Source: Spinacia oleracea (taxonomy: Eukaryota; Streptophyta; Magnoliopsida; Caryophyllales; Amaranthaceae). From it: a stretch of 64,000 nt of DNA. The DNA lies in assembly GCF_020520425.1 (NCBI RefSeq), contig NC_079492.1:145111861-145175860 (forward strand), given 5' to 3'. Shown piece by piece: positions 45,580-57,775 of this stretch (positions are counted from its first letter, which is position 1; every line of letters begins with the position of its first letter). The notes under the pieces are model-generated. The model was not told the DNA's origin and ran no database searches. It worked only from the letters and a program-made list of their open reading frames with translations. A program made the translations under genes and the position numbers.

Positions 45580-46909
45580 ATTATTAGGCTAAGACCTCAT
45601 TTATTGGATAAGGTATTTTCGAATTACTTTCATCGATTTGTTGCCTAATTGATTCTTTTTTAAAAAAAATAAAAAATAGATATTTGGAAACGTTGTACAG
45701 TATATTAATTCCATTCCATTGTTGATTTGTTTCCTAATTGATTTTCTTAAAATAGATATTTGGTGACGTTGCATATTAATTTCCTTCCATTGTTGATTTG
45801 TTGCTTCTTTTACAAAGTTTTTATTCTATATTATTAATAGAATAATAGTAACACAAACTATAGCCTCATTCTACCATCTCATAATCAAAATAGTGAAAAG
45901 TGAGTGAGAGGAAAACCCTCAAGTGGACAGATTTCGGGGCTAGAGGACGTAAAAGGTGAAATATAATTCTAAACTAGATTTTAGCCCGTGCGATGCACGG
46001 ATTCTATTAAATTTTTATGTTTAAATAAATATCCTATGTATATACCACTTTTATATTTTAGAAGATTAGTCTTTTATTTTGCATTGAATTTCATTTTAGA
46101 TTTTTTTTTATTATGAGAGTGTTTGTTTTTGGATGAAATTGTATATGCGTAATATTAATAATTAATAAATAAATAATATCTACGTGACACTTAATCATTT
46201 CTTTACGTGGCACTCGACTTTTTTAATTCAAAATTAATTTTATAATCTTATTTTTCATTGGCTGAAACCATTAGATTTTTCTACGTTGCACTCTAATATT
46301 GGATTAATGTTTGATTTTAAATTGAATTGTATTTATTTTATTTTAGATTATTGTTTGATTTTGGATGAATTTTATTTTAGATTTATTTTTTAATTATTAG
46401 AGTGTTTGATTTTAGATGGAGTTGTATATTATTAATTAATTAATTAATTAATTATAATATCTACGTGGTGGAAATCGATTTTTAATTATTAGAGTGATTG
46501 ATTTTCGACGGAGTTGTATATATATTAGTAATTATTTAATTAAAATATCTACGTTGAACCTAATTAATTATCTACGTGGCACTTGATTTTTTTAATTCAA
46601 AAAGAAATTAGTAATCTTATTTTTCATTGGCCGAAACCATTAGTAATCCTAGGTGGCGCTCTAATATTTCAGCAAATATGCCTCGTGAGGCCGAAAACAT
46701 TAGATTTTTCTACGTGGCGCTCTAATATTGTATTAATGTTTGATTTTAAATGGAATTTTATTTATTTTATTTTAGATTATTGTTTGATTTTGGATGAATT
46801 TTATTTTAGATTTATTTTTTATTAGAGTGTTTGATTTTAGATGGAGTTGTATATATTAGTAATTAATTAATTAATTAATTAACATGTCTATGTGACACCT
46901 AATTAATTA

Positions 46910-47555
46910 CAGCGCGTCTCCTGTGAGACCAGTCACACCATCAACTTGATGGTGTGACGAGCGCGAAACCAACCGCGTACCTCCCCTAAAACTAAAAAAA
47001 AAAAAAGTAACAGATCTAAACTATAGAAGTAACACACCTAAACTAAAAAAGTACCTCCTCTAAAATTATAAAAAAAAAGTAACATGTCTAAACTATAGAA
47101 GTAACATACCTAAACTAAAAATGTACCTCCCCTAAAACTATTCCGTATTAAAAAAAAATTAACATGTCTAAACTATAAAAGTAACATACCTAAACTAAAA
47201 AAGTACCTCATCTAAAATTATAAAAAAAAGTAACATGTCTAAACTATAGAAGTAACATACCTAAACTAAAAAAAGTACTTCCTCTAGAATTATATATAAA
47301 AAAAGTAACATGTCTAAACTATAGAAGTAACATACCTAAACTAAGAACGTATCTCCCCTAAAACTACTCCGTAAAAAAAAGTAACATGTATAAACTATAG
47401 AAGTAACACACCTAAACTAAAAAAAAGTACCTCCTCTAAAATTATAAAAAAAAAATAACATGTCTAAACTATAGAAGTAACATACTTAAATTCGCAAGTG
47501 TGAACTAGTCTCACCATCAGTTGATGGTGAGGACAGTCTCATATAAGAATTTGGG
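46910..47555. mobile_element. MULE-like element carrying tandem repeats, inside the Helitron
   Basis: Inverted ends include TGAGACCAGTCACACCATCA and TGATGGTGAGGACAGTCTCA. A perfect 9-bp duplication AATTAATTA flanks it (46901-46909, 47556-47564). Sibling units of the surrounding Helitron array (for example near 47820) show the empty site AATTAATTA followed by the same right flank. The interior is about seven units of roughly 75 bp. Confidence 0.8.
46990..47495 (+). repeat. Tandem array, about 7 units of roughly 75 bp
   Basis: Each unit contains TCTAAACTATAGAAGTAACA, CCTAAACTAA and a poly-A stretch, with spacing of about 67-83 bp between copies of CTAAACTATA. Alternate units carry CTCCTCTAAAATTAT or CTCCCCTAAAACTA, hinting at a higher-order dimer. 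Confidence 0.85.
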
Positions 47556-47559
47556 AATT

Positions 47560-48745
47560 AATTATCTACGTGGCAATCGATTATTTTTTAATTATTAGAG
47601 TGTTTGATTTTTGATAGAGTTGTATATATTAATAATTAATTAATTAACATATCTACATGGTACCTAATTAATTATCCACGTGACACTTTATTTTAGATTA
47701 TTGTTTGATTTTGAATGAATTTCATTTTAGATTTATTTTTTATTAGAATGTTTGATTTTACATGGAGTTGTATATATTAGTAATTAATTAATTAATTAAT
47801 TAACATATCTATGTGACACCTAATTAATTACCTACGTGCCAATCGATTATTTTTTAATTATTAGAGTGTTTGATTTTTGATGGAGTTGTATATATTAATA
47901 ATTAATTAATTAAAATATCTACATGGTACCTAATTAATTATCCACGTGACACTTTATTTTAGATTATTGTTTGATTTTGGAAGAATTTTATTTTAGATTT
48001 ATTTTTTATTAGAGTGTTTGATTTTACATGGAGTTGTATATATTAGTAATTAATTAATTAATTAATTAACATATCTATGTGACACCTAATTAATTATCTA
48101 CGTGGCAATCGATTATTTTTTAATTATTAGAGTGTTTGATTTTTGATGGAGTTGTATATATTAATAATTAATTAATTAAAATATCTACATGGTACCTAAT
48201 TAGCTACGTGACACTTTATTTTAGATTATTGTTTGATTTTGGATGAATTTTATTTTAGATTTATTTTTTATTAGAGTGTTTGATTTTACATGGAGTTGTA
48301 TATATTAGTAATTAATTAATTAATTAATTAACATATCTATGTGACACCTAATTAATTATCTACGTGGCAATCGATTATTTTTTAATTATTAGAGTGTTTG
48401 ATTTTTGATGGAGTTGTATATATTAATAATTAATTAATTAAAATATCTACATGGTACCTAATTAATTATCTACGTGACACTTTATTTTAGATTATTGTTT
48501 GATTTTGGATGAATTTTATTTTAGATTTATTTTTTATTAGAGTGTTTGATTTTACATGGAGTTGTATATATTAGTAATTAATTAATTAATTAATTAACAT
48601 ATCTATGTGACACCTAATTAATTATCTACGTGGCAATCGATTATTTTTTAATTATTAGAGTGTTTGATTTTGATGGAGTTGTATATATTAATAATTAATT
48701 AATTAAAATATCTACATGGTATCTAATTAATTATCTACGTGACAC
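47560..48745 (+). repeat. Satellite-like array of roughly 265-bp units
   Basis: The landmark TTTTAGATTATTGTTTGATT starts at 47691, 47957, 48219 and 48485, giving periods of 266, 262 and 266 bp. Units are close to identical and include (AATT)n runs and CTACGTGGCAATCGATTA. Related but more diverged units occur at about 46340 and 46760. Confidence 0.9.
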
Positions 48746-48889
48746 TTGATTTTTTTAATTCAAAAAGAAATTATAAATCTTATTTTTCATTGGCCGAAAC
48801 CATTAGTAATCCTAGGTGGCGCGCTAAACTTTCAGCTAATATGCTTCCTTTATATATGTATATTAGATTCTTTCATCGTGTTTATTTTA

Positions 48890-49205
48890 CAAAATGTCAA
48901 ATTTATTGTACATCAAGATAACTTTTATCCATTTTTTTGTTACTTTAATTTAGTTTTTTGGTAACTTTAACATAGTTTTAATTTACTTTTATATTAGTAA
49001 AAATTTTGATAAATAGACATTTTAAAGGTTTAAATGATTAATTTTATACATTATTAGTGATTTTGAATTAATAATTTTTATTAAAATAAAAACTTATATC
49101 AATAAAAAAAAAAATAACTTTCACATACATGTATAAGTATAACTTTTAACCATATAACTTTACTAAAATATTTATTTTACACCACTTGTAAATAAGAATT
49201 TGTGT
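48890..49205. mobile_element. hAT-like element, copy 4, next to the neprosin gene
   Basis: Same family interior and AAGAATTTGTGT end; the left palindrome is partly lost. Flanks TTATTTTA (48882-48889) and TTACTTTA (49206-49213) match at 7 of 8 bases. It ends 90 bp before the neprosin start codon, so it probably supplies part of that promoter. Confidence 0.72.
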
Positions 49206-49295
49206 TTACTTTATCCAAAAGGTCTTACACAATACCGTTTTATTTTAACTGGAAACATTTTAAAACAAAAAATAATATTTTTGTTTATCAGAGTG

Positions 49296-52200
49296 ATGGG
49301 TATCAAGACACCGGCGTACTTTATGATTTGGTGCTCATTTCTAATACATTATGGAATAAGTGGCCTGCAAATTTCTAAGCAAGAAGAACTTCAATGGAAC
49401 AAGGAATTTGAGCTCTTGAAGAAGCCAAGTGTCAAGACAATCAAGGTTCATTCAATTATTATTTTGGTTCTCTAACGTGTCATTTCGGATTTAAATAAGC
49501 CGAATTTTCAATAAACAATTTAAATTTGGACTCGAATAAAACTAATTTATGTTCGTTTTATTTAAAAAATGAGCCGAATTTGAACAAAGTTTGAAGCCCG
49601 GTTAACAAATGAGGTTGAACATGATCAACATAAATATACTCAAGTGTTGTTGAACGACTCGTTTATTTATGTTCGTGAAAAAGCTCATTTATTTATATTT
49701 ACAAACAATTTTTTATTTTTGTTTTGGAAAAAATCTAAATATTTCACCAAATTACCATATACGAAGTATACAATTTCCACTATAAATAAAAATTGCGTAT
49801 TTGACTTTTGAGATCGATTTACAAATATTAAAAGCCAAAACTTGTTTAAAGATGAAAGCTCGTTTGTGTAAAAAATATTTGTTCATGAACTCGGCTTATT
49901 AATTAATTACTCGTGCACTAACCATTCATGAACATAAATATACTAAATGAACCGAGGTTGACCAACTTTTTAAGCTCAAACTCAAACTAACCTAAGTGAA
50001 ATAAACATGAACATGGTAGTGTTTGGCTAGACTCGTTTACACCCATATGTTTCATCAATGTGGAGGGCGTAGTATACTTCAGTCCAGTTCCATTTAATGT
50101 TTTGTCCCACAATCTTCATACACTTTTTCGTTTAATTTTATATCTTTGCACACTGATTAATGAATTGATTTTGCAGACAAAATATGGAGCCATATATAAT
50201 TGCGTGTATTTCTATAAACAACCTGCATTTGATCATCCGTTGTTAAAAAATCATTCTTCCCATCCTCAGGTTCTCATCCTATTACTTTATAATTTATTTG
50301 ACGAGATTTAGGTATGTATATTTAAACAAAGAGAAGTATATAATTTCTTCATATATTTTTTTTGTTGGAATTTAGATAAGACCTAGCTTTAATCCTGAAT
50401 GGTTAGAAGCTAGGTCGAATTTTACAACAGGTGGGAGTATGATGTTGGAAGATGGAGGTTGTCCTTTCGGAACAGTTCCCATTAGAAGATTGAACAAACA
50501 TGAATTTTTCCAAATTAAACAATTTACCAAAGATTATGCTTCAAGATCAAGATCCAACCCCAACTTTATTGAAGACCAACCTGGGACTCATGTAAGTAAG
50601 CTAACCCTTTTGATTATCGGAAGATCTAAATCCCTTCTCGTGTTATTAATGGCATTTTTTTTCGTAATTTTGTAACTCATCAAATTGATTCTAAGTTAAT
50701 TTCTTTGCTTATTAAATCGTTTTCATCAGTATTTAATTCGTTACTAAATAGTTATACTTTTTAATTAAATAGTTAATTATTAATTATACTATCCAGTCAG
50801 ATAAGTATATTTTCTAAACAAATAGGTATATTTTCTAGTCAAATAGTTATCTTGGTAATGCTGACATCAATGGTCTTGTGCGTATTACGGTCGACATGAT
50901 CTTTTTTTTTTTTTTTTGTCTACTTTTAAACTCAAAATGAAGGAAAACATTATTTAAAAGAGATTACAAGTTGATGCCAAATCTTCTATTTGATAATTAA
51001 CTAGTTTTTGGGCCCGGACGATACCCCGGGTTATTTTTGTTAACCTGAAACATGTAATAGATTAGTGGTAAAAACTTTATTGTTTGAACTCAAGGTCAGG
51101 GGTTGTTCAAACGTTACGCAAACCATGTTTGACATTTTTATTATACGAAGATTACATGGAGTGAACGACCCATAATCAGAGTATCACGTGTCATGTATAC
51201 TTTGTTATAGACGCCTTTTAATGTATAGTATAGATTATTCACAAAAAAATTATATAAAAGAGATTACAAGTTGATGTCAATGCATCTATTTGATAATTAA
51301 ATTATTAATTGAGTATAAAACTTGCACCGTGGATATTAATATATAAATCATCAAATAATTTTTGTACAAAATAATTCACCACCAACACATTTTTGCATTT
51401 AGCAATTTAATCATAAATCGATGTTATGGATTTAACAAACACTTTGTCCCTCTCTATTAATAATTGAAGTATGTTTTTTGTTGTTACAGCGCTCAATTGT
51501 TCAAACAAATTCTGACATAAGAGAAGTGGATTACCATGGCGTAAGATGTGAGTTTAATGTTTATGCTCCAAATGTTACTCAATCACAATATACAATGGGA
51601 GAAATGATAATTCAAAGTTTCGAGGATCAAATACAAGTTGGATGGATTGTAAGTTATTTTTTGTTTTCTTTCTTAATTTTTTTTAAAAGTAGAAAGAAGT
51701 GTGACCACTTAAAATCATTTTTCATATGGAGAACTATTTTTCAACGTGGGACAATTGTCTCAACTCACATGAAATCTTCAAATCTAATCTCACTCTGACT
51801 TAATAATTGGATTGGTTTAAGTTCATGCTTTCATAATTGAGTTGATTTGAAAATTTCATCTTTAACAATTGGTTTGTCTATTTGAATGTAGGTTAATCCT
51901 GGATTAAATAAAGATAATCTCCCTCATCTTTTCCAGTACATAAATGTAAGTTTACTACTATGTATCTTTTTATTTTATACGGTACGTACACATTATAGTT
52001 GCTCTATGGTGTGCTCGTAATAAACTGAAAACAAAAGGGTGTTCATAAACGTATTAGTAACTTATTTTCCTTTTTCAGGCCGGTCAATCCCATTGTTTCA
52101 ATACGTTATGTCCTGGATTTGTTAGCACCAATCCGCGTTATCCAATTGATATTGCGTATGTCGGTGGTGCATCAGTTAGAGGAGGCCAACAAAGGACTAT

Positions 52201-52920
52201 GCAAACTTCCGTTTATCAGGTACAAAACCCCATTTTAAGACTGTACTTTAAGACCCCATTTTATTTGAAGTTATCTGATCTTAACTCATCTAAGTATCCA
52301 ACTTATTTTATCGTAAATTAAATCTTATCTAAACTTAACTGAACTTATTGGAACTTATTTTAGTTAAACGGCAACTTTTGTGTAAGACCGCCTTTAGTGC
52401 TTAACTAATTAGTTTCAGTGCTTAACTAATTGATTTATTCTGTGTAAGACCGTCTTATATAAAAGTTTATATTAGTTAAAATAAGTCAAAATAAGTCGAA
52501 CAAAACAGATCCTTAAATGTCAATTTTGATGTTATTTCTTTCCTTAAAAAGGATCCAAAGACAGGGAATTGGTGGCTAGAGGTACAAGACGGAGTATTCA
52601 GTTACGTAATCGTAGGATATTGGCCAAAAGAGATATTTACAGGATTAGGAGATTCAGCAAGTTACATTGCAGTTGGGGGGGAAGCATATAGTCCACCTGA
52701 TCAGCCTCTTGCACCAATGGGGAACGGTTATTTCCCCATTCAAGACGCTTCTAAAACTGCATATTGTACTGATTTTGCTGTTCTTGATGGTAATCATAAA
52801 AAGATCAACCCTTCACAAACCGAAACATTAACCTACGATTCAAGCTACGGTGTCTCTGATGTACAAAATTATGCACATTTAGGGCGGACTGTTTTCTTTG
52901 GTGGACCTACTAGAGATTAG
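49296..52920 (+). CDS. Neprosin-family (DUF239) secreted protein
   Basis: Seven exons, all phase 0: 49296-49445, 50177-50269, 50376-50591, 51490-51648, 51892-51945, 52079-52219, 52552-52920. They encode 393 residues. A signal peptide (1-25, YFMIWCSFLIHYGISG) precedes the Neprosin activation region (KTKYGAIYNCVYFYKQPAFDHPLLKNH) and the C-terminal Neprosin domain (NVYAPNV, GWIVNPGLNKDN, CFNTLCPGFV, DPKTGNWWLEV, GYWP, GGEAY, YYGG-like FFGGP end). Neprosin of pitcher plants is a glutamic, proline-directed protease. Here the first presumed catalytic glutamate position (IEAGW in neprosin) reads IQVGW (Gln202), while the second (GGE, Glu315) is kept, so activity is doubtful. Function in non-carnivorous plants is unknown. 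Confidence 0.92.
49476..50046 (-). mobile_element. hAT-like remnant in neprosin intron 1
   Basis: The right end, read on the minus strand, is GGGTGTAAACGAGTCTAGCC, the common plant hAT start. The interior has GCCGAATTTGAAC and GCTCGTTTAT-type repeats. The left end is degraded and no TSD was found. Confidence 0.5.
51001..51234 (-). mobile_element. Non-autonomous Helitron 3 (neprosin intron 3)
   Basis: On the minus strand it runs from TCTATACTATACATTAAAAG to a CCCGGG/CCGGGC hairpin and CTAG, between A and T. It shares both ends with Helitron 1 at 18655-18967. A 50-bp direct repeat (AAAGAGATTACAAGTTGATG...) lies on both sides, at about 50950-51000 and 51255-51303. Confidence 0.82.
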
Positions 52921-53183
52921 AAGAATGTATCATTATATCAAGGATTTTAAAGTCAAGAAATAATAACAACAATGGTGATAAATGTTTGCATCAACTAGTT
53001 TCTTCTTTCTTCTTTCTTCTAGATCTGTAAATTGATGGTGTTCTCTTTATTGCTGTTGTTTTTGTTCCTGTTTCATGTGTCTGATTGTTGAGCAAAAATG
53101 GTACTCTGTAAAATACTAATGAACATTGAACAGCCTTGATGAAAATTGAAAAAACAGAGTTACCACAACAACCGGACTCATGT

Positions 53184-53522
53184 AGGCATGCTAAAGAGAT
53201 GGCCGTGGTCCGGCCAGGGAGGCCCAGCCCACACAACCGGACATGAAAAAGCATGAACACAAAGTTGTGTGTCATGGGCCGGGCCTGTGCCATAATTATT
53301 TGGGAAAACATCAGTCCCGACCCAACAAGACAAAGCCAGCTAAATTTAGTAAAGTTAGGCATAAACACGACGGTCCAGTCAGGCACAAGGGCAAGTGAGC
53401 CTGGCCCCCGTTTTTTGAAACTTCTGACCCGGCTCATTAGAAAGGGGGCTTGGTATGGGCTGGACCAGCCACTTGGCCCAAAGACCGACCCAGCCCGACC
53501 GACAGCCATCTTTAGGCATGCA
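53184..53522. mobile_element. Possible GGCCC-rich hAT-like MITE
   Basis: Inverted ends GGCATGCTAAAGAGATGGCC and AGCCATCTTTAGGCATGC bracket GGCCGGGCC/GGCCCAGCCC-type repeats. It lies between the convergent neprosin and MFS genes, and explains the long open frames seen there. TSD not found. Confidence 0.5.
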
Positions 53523-53718
53523 GCATTACAACTTACAAGGGTCATACATTCTAACAGTCCAAATCTTATTGTCGATAATCATAACACAGGATGCAACCGA
53601 GATGATTGTATCAAAAATTGTAAGAAAGTACTCTGTATGCATCATGTAGGCGTAGTCAGATCTATGAAGAGTTTCATCAACATTTTTACTTCTGTAAAAA
53701 CATATACTCCGTAATTCC

Positions 53719-53723
<5 letters not shown>

Positions 53724-53791
<68 letters not shown>
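53724..53791. repeat. (TA)n microsatellite
   Basis: An uninterrupted TA dinucleotide tract of about 34 units in the 3' flank of the MFS transporter gene. Confidence 0.97.
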
Positions 53792-53793
<2 letters not shown>

Positions 53794-54185
53794 CCATAAG
53801 CAGCTAGTTTATAAATCACAGCTACAAAGTACACTTTACAGCTCGGGAAAAATATTACGGAAAATATAACAGGAACCGGAAAACTACTACCTGAAACTTC
53901 ATCCTACTCATGCTCAATGATTTAATAAAAAATAAGAGCAGATCCTCAGCTAAACCTCTGACAGAGTCGCAGCACTAATAGCAGAAAATGCAGCAGCGAC
54001 AGAAAGAATCCAAACCTTGTCGGTAGTGTAAGGAACCATGACCACCGTCAACAAATTGCCACCCCGTAATCATCTTTGAAGAAATATTCCGTATGAAGTA
54101 ATCTTATTCTTAACAGAAGTAAGTAGACCATGAATAGAATCATTTGCAGTGAAATGTGCCCAAATTTCATAAATTAGCTTGTTAA

Positions 54186-57100
54186 TCAGGCATTTAGTGG
54201 TTCGTCTTCAGGATCTCTCTCCTTCATTGCTGTCCAATCTTGTGGTTCTGCAGCAAGATACATCTTAAATTACTAAAGCTCTAACTTTCTAAGCACGGAA
54301 ATCAATTTTAAAATAATAAGATTCGATTTCAAGAAATCACAAAAATCAGTATGTAAAATGACCATTGCAAATGATCATATTGCATCAATGTAAACAACAG
54401 TACTAACTTGGTTTTTGACTTTCAGCAATGACCAAAAGCCGCCTCTGCAATATGGATGCCACGAAGAGGAAAATGGAACACATGCCGAACATCACTGTTA
54501 TGGGGAAGGCCTCAACCTGACCAAACCACAAGAAATAAGCTAAGTCAACCTTCCGTTAAAAAAAAGTCAAAATTGGGGAATTGAACCAAAGCTCGGCTCA
54601 ACTTACGTTGTACAGCACGATGCAGACGAAGATATTTAGAGGTATGCGGAAGAAGTTCATGATTGTGCTACGTGCCTCTTCGGGAATGTATTGTGACCTC
54701 ATTTTCATGATTGATGGCCAGAAGATCCCGACACAAGCCTCAAATACGCAGAAACCAAGGACCTGGATATACCCGCCAAATGACATACCTTCGCCTTTTA
54801 CCTTGGATGGCGCTACAAGGAACTATTTTGCACAACAATATATTAAAAGGCAAGGTTAGATAAGGGCATTCAAAAAATTACAAGACAAGAAGAATCAAAT
54901 TTCATGTAATAAACGTATCAATATAACATACACTGGTCACAATTGGGAGCATGAGTGAGGCAGAAGAGATGGTGAAGACAATCTGCATATAGCTCTCAAC
55001 TTTGGCAGAACGGGCCAGCAATCGTGATGCAATTGAACTTCCCAACATTGAGGCCAACATGAACGTTGCAAAAATGAAACCATGAGGAATCTCTTCGTCA
55101 TTTGGACTCAATGCAGGAGTCCACAGAAACACAAATGTATACATGGAACCTTCAAACAAGGACTGTATGGCACCCAGCAATGCAATTTTCTCATCTGTTA
55201 CAAAATAAGCTGAAATATAAGCCACCTACAAAGCTGATAAATCTTGGGGGGAGGGAGGGCCGGGGAAAAAATTAAGTGACAAATGATTATCCTGATATAA
55301 GAGACTGGAGGACGACATGGGTAGCTGAGCAAAATGCAAAGAAGAGTAGAACAATAAAAGCAAGTATCTCATCTTCATTGATCCTTTTTCTACACCTCAA
55401 ATATATATCAGACACAAGTCACACATTTGGAAATAATATACAGGCATGAAAAATAATGCTTTATTCATTATACCCCTACGGCCTACTTCATGAATCATGT
55501 TGAATCATATGAGCAACAATGTGTGACATGTGTCATGATAACAAGGCACGATATACAGAATTCCCTATTGTAAATCATGCTAAAATTTCAATAGTAAGTG
55601 CGGGTCCGGTCATTCTGTCAATAATGGGATTCTGAAGATTTGTACCTTGACAGGCTGAAAAGGTATAACCAAAATACATCCCTGATGCAACAGTGAAGAT
55701 TGTTTTTGACAATGTGATGAAAGAAAGAAGAAAATACATTTCTTTAATACTAAATTGTAACTGTCAAGTGTCGTTACATTTTTTATATTTTCAAGTATAT
55801 ATCTGTTAACATGACTAATGACTAATTGACACAACTATGGGAAGTGTTACATGGAATTATATTTCAAAAGGGTAAAAGGAAGGGTTTTCAATCAAAAGGG
55901 CAAATCTCTTTGGAAGAATTCCTTTCGTCCTCCCCTTGGACTCAGATTCCCTCATGACTACCCCCAATAACAGAAGTCATACAAGAATGAAGCTTTATTG
56001 CAGTCATTGGCTACAATACATTAATTCTGGTCACACGCCCGTCAGAACTGCCTCAGTAAAAATATAGCAACTTGGGGTGTATAACACCACCAATAATATG
56101 CTTCTTATACACAAAACTCGTTCACACTGAATCACTGAATTTCACCATGATGCATTCAGTTTGCAGAAAATGACACTATTTAAGCAAAATTCATATAAAA
56201 AAAACTACAAACTTGGGCTTTAAATTGGGCAAAAGGAAATAGAACTTTACCAGAAGCAATAGCAACGGCAGCACCCTTGAACTGGGTGAGCAAATCTTTA
56301 TTTTCTGAAGAATCCCCAAAGTTTTCACCCCACGAAGTCAATATGATTATCATACCAATAATAAGGAAGCAGGATGCTGCATCAAATGGAGCAACAGCAC
56401 CAAGCCCAAAAGTATCAACAAGAAAATTCCCCAATAATCCAGACAAAATGGCAACCAGGCCATTGCCAAAGAAAATGGCTTTGGAGAAAGTCACAGAAAG
56501 CCACTGCTGTTCAAATCCTTTCTGCATAAACCACAGCATCATTATGATTAAGATACATCAGTAAGAGAAATTAAAACACGTTAAAAGAAAATAGTCTATT
56601 GGTCTTCTTCAGTTCGATTTAACATCATACCTAACAGTTTCTTTCTTGACTGTCCATATAAAATACAACATACTATAGCAAACACACTTCCCACCAGCAA
56701 AAACGGATTAAACCACTTTTTCTCTGAAACTCTCACAACATTTTAGTTCGAAAAAGCAACCCATCTCCCCCTAAAAGTTTAAATCTTGCACTTGTTTTGA
56801 CCAGGTGCTAAATGCAACATGGCAGTCCATTATCAAAAATATTCCTCACCTTATTGTGTTCTGCAACAAGCCACGACTCAAAAGCCGAAAACAGAAGGGA
56901 AGTGGCAATGCCTCCCAAAATTCGACCAACCATCAGAATTTTGTATTGAGGGGAATGCTTGGTCATGCAGCTCAAGATGTAAGTAATACAGTAAGTAACA
57001 CATGCCCTCTTACGTCCCCTAAAAAAAGACCAACTAAATCAGTCAAACCATCAACAGAGCTTAAAAGAACCTGCAAATCATCAATGAGGGTAAGAAAAAC

Positions 57101-57775
57101 CATACTGCTTATCAGCAAGGGACCCGACAATCGTCCCGAACAACATGGAGGATCCAAATCCGGCAATAAAAAGCTGCCCAATCTCTCCCTTGCCAAAACC
57201 ATAGGTAGTGTAAAGATAGTACACATATGGCCCTTGTAGCCAATCCCCAGCTGTTACCAATGATTTTAAATCAGCTCAATTATTACTCTAAATCCCCACC
57301 CCCCCAATTTATAATCTAAACAATATAATACATACCCCCAACATGCCAATTATCCAATCTAATCAGAGAATATCTTACTAATTTAATTAATTTAAAAAAT
57401 CAGCACTAAAATACACAATAATAAGTCGATTTCTAACATAAAAGGCACAATCTATAAACCCATTTCATAACATCATTCAAATAATTCATATAATTCTTAA
57501 TAAATGGAAGAACCCAATATCAAAGATCTGAAGGTTTAAATATAATATGATCATGAAAAAAATATGAAATGGGGAATTTCTCAATAGGGGAAGAGAGTTT
57601 AGATCTGAGGAGATAGAAAGATACCCATCATAAGAGAGTAGACGAGCAAGTAATTATTCTTGAAAGAAGTGAAAGCAGAGGAGGTAGTGATGCGATCTTT
57701 GCTGGTTTTGCTGAGCTCTAATGCAGCCACCACTGCAGCCATTGCTCCGAACAGCAGAATATAGAAAATCTCCAT
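54186..57775 (-). CDS. MFSD5-like major facilitator (molybdate-anion transporter type)
   Basis: Eight exons on the complement: 57625-57775, 57106-57250, 56850-57018, 56251-56521, 54932-55194, 54607-54822, 54408-54516, 54186-54247. They give 461 residues, the usual plant length. The order is an N-terminal helix (MEIFYILLFGAMAAVVAALEL), DWLQGPYVYYLYTTYGF, the MFS loop GSLADKQGRKRACVTYC, ESWLVAEHNKKGFEQQWLS, EGSMYTFVFLWTPALS, ACVGIFWPSIMKMRSQYIPEEARST and FRIPLNIFVCIVL. About 12 membrane helices are expected. The Chlamydomonas and animal homologues move molybdate; the plant substrate is inferred from family only. The cytosolic tail ends WTAMKERDPEDEPLNA. Intron 4 (55195-56250) is about 1 kb and I see no further exon in it. 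Confidence 0.92.

Larger units (their letters stand above)
45974..48867 (-). mobile_element. Composite non-autonomous Helitron 2 (about 2.9 kb)
   Basis: On the minus strand the 5' end is TCTAATATACATATATAAAG (at 48867) and the 3' end is the hairpin CCGTGCATCGCACGG followed shortly by CTAG (45974-45977), set between A and T. No Rep/helicase ORF is present. The 5' block (AATTCAAAAAGAAAT... GTGGCG) occurs at 48757-48842 and again near 46597-46680, so the element is internally duplicated. It also holds a roughly 265-bp array and a MULE-like insertion. Confidence 0.75.

Noticed and set aside
46583-46825. 80-codon ORF and its relative at 48746
   Set aside because: Both come from the duplicated 5' block of the Helitron, hydrophobic by AT-richness alone.
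47560-48745. Regular repeats resembling a CRISPR array
   Set aside because: Units are about 265 bp with no spacer/repeat pattern, and the genome is a plant's; it is a Helitron-borne tandem array.
52991-53714. 184-codon minus and 153-codon plus ORFs
   Set aside because: Open frames caused by a GC-rich MITE between convergent genes; no domain seen.
55610-56160. Possible extra exon in MFS intron 4 (GMYFGYTFSACQ)
   Set aside because: The flanking exons join in frame without it and match the family; including it would break the conserved ASDEKIALL join.
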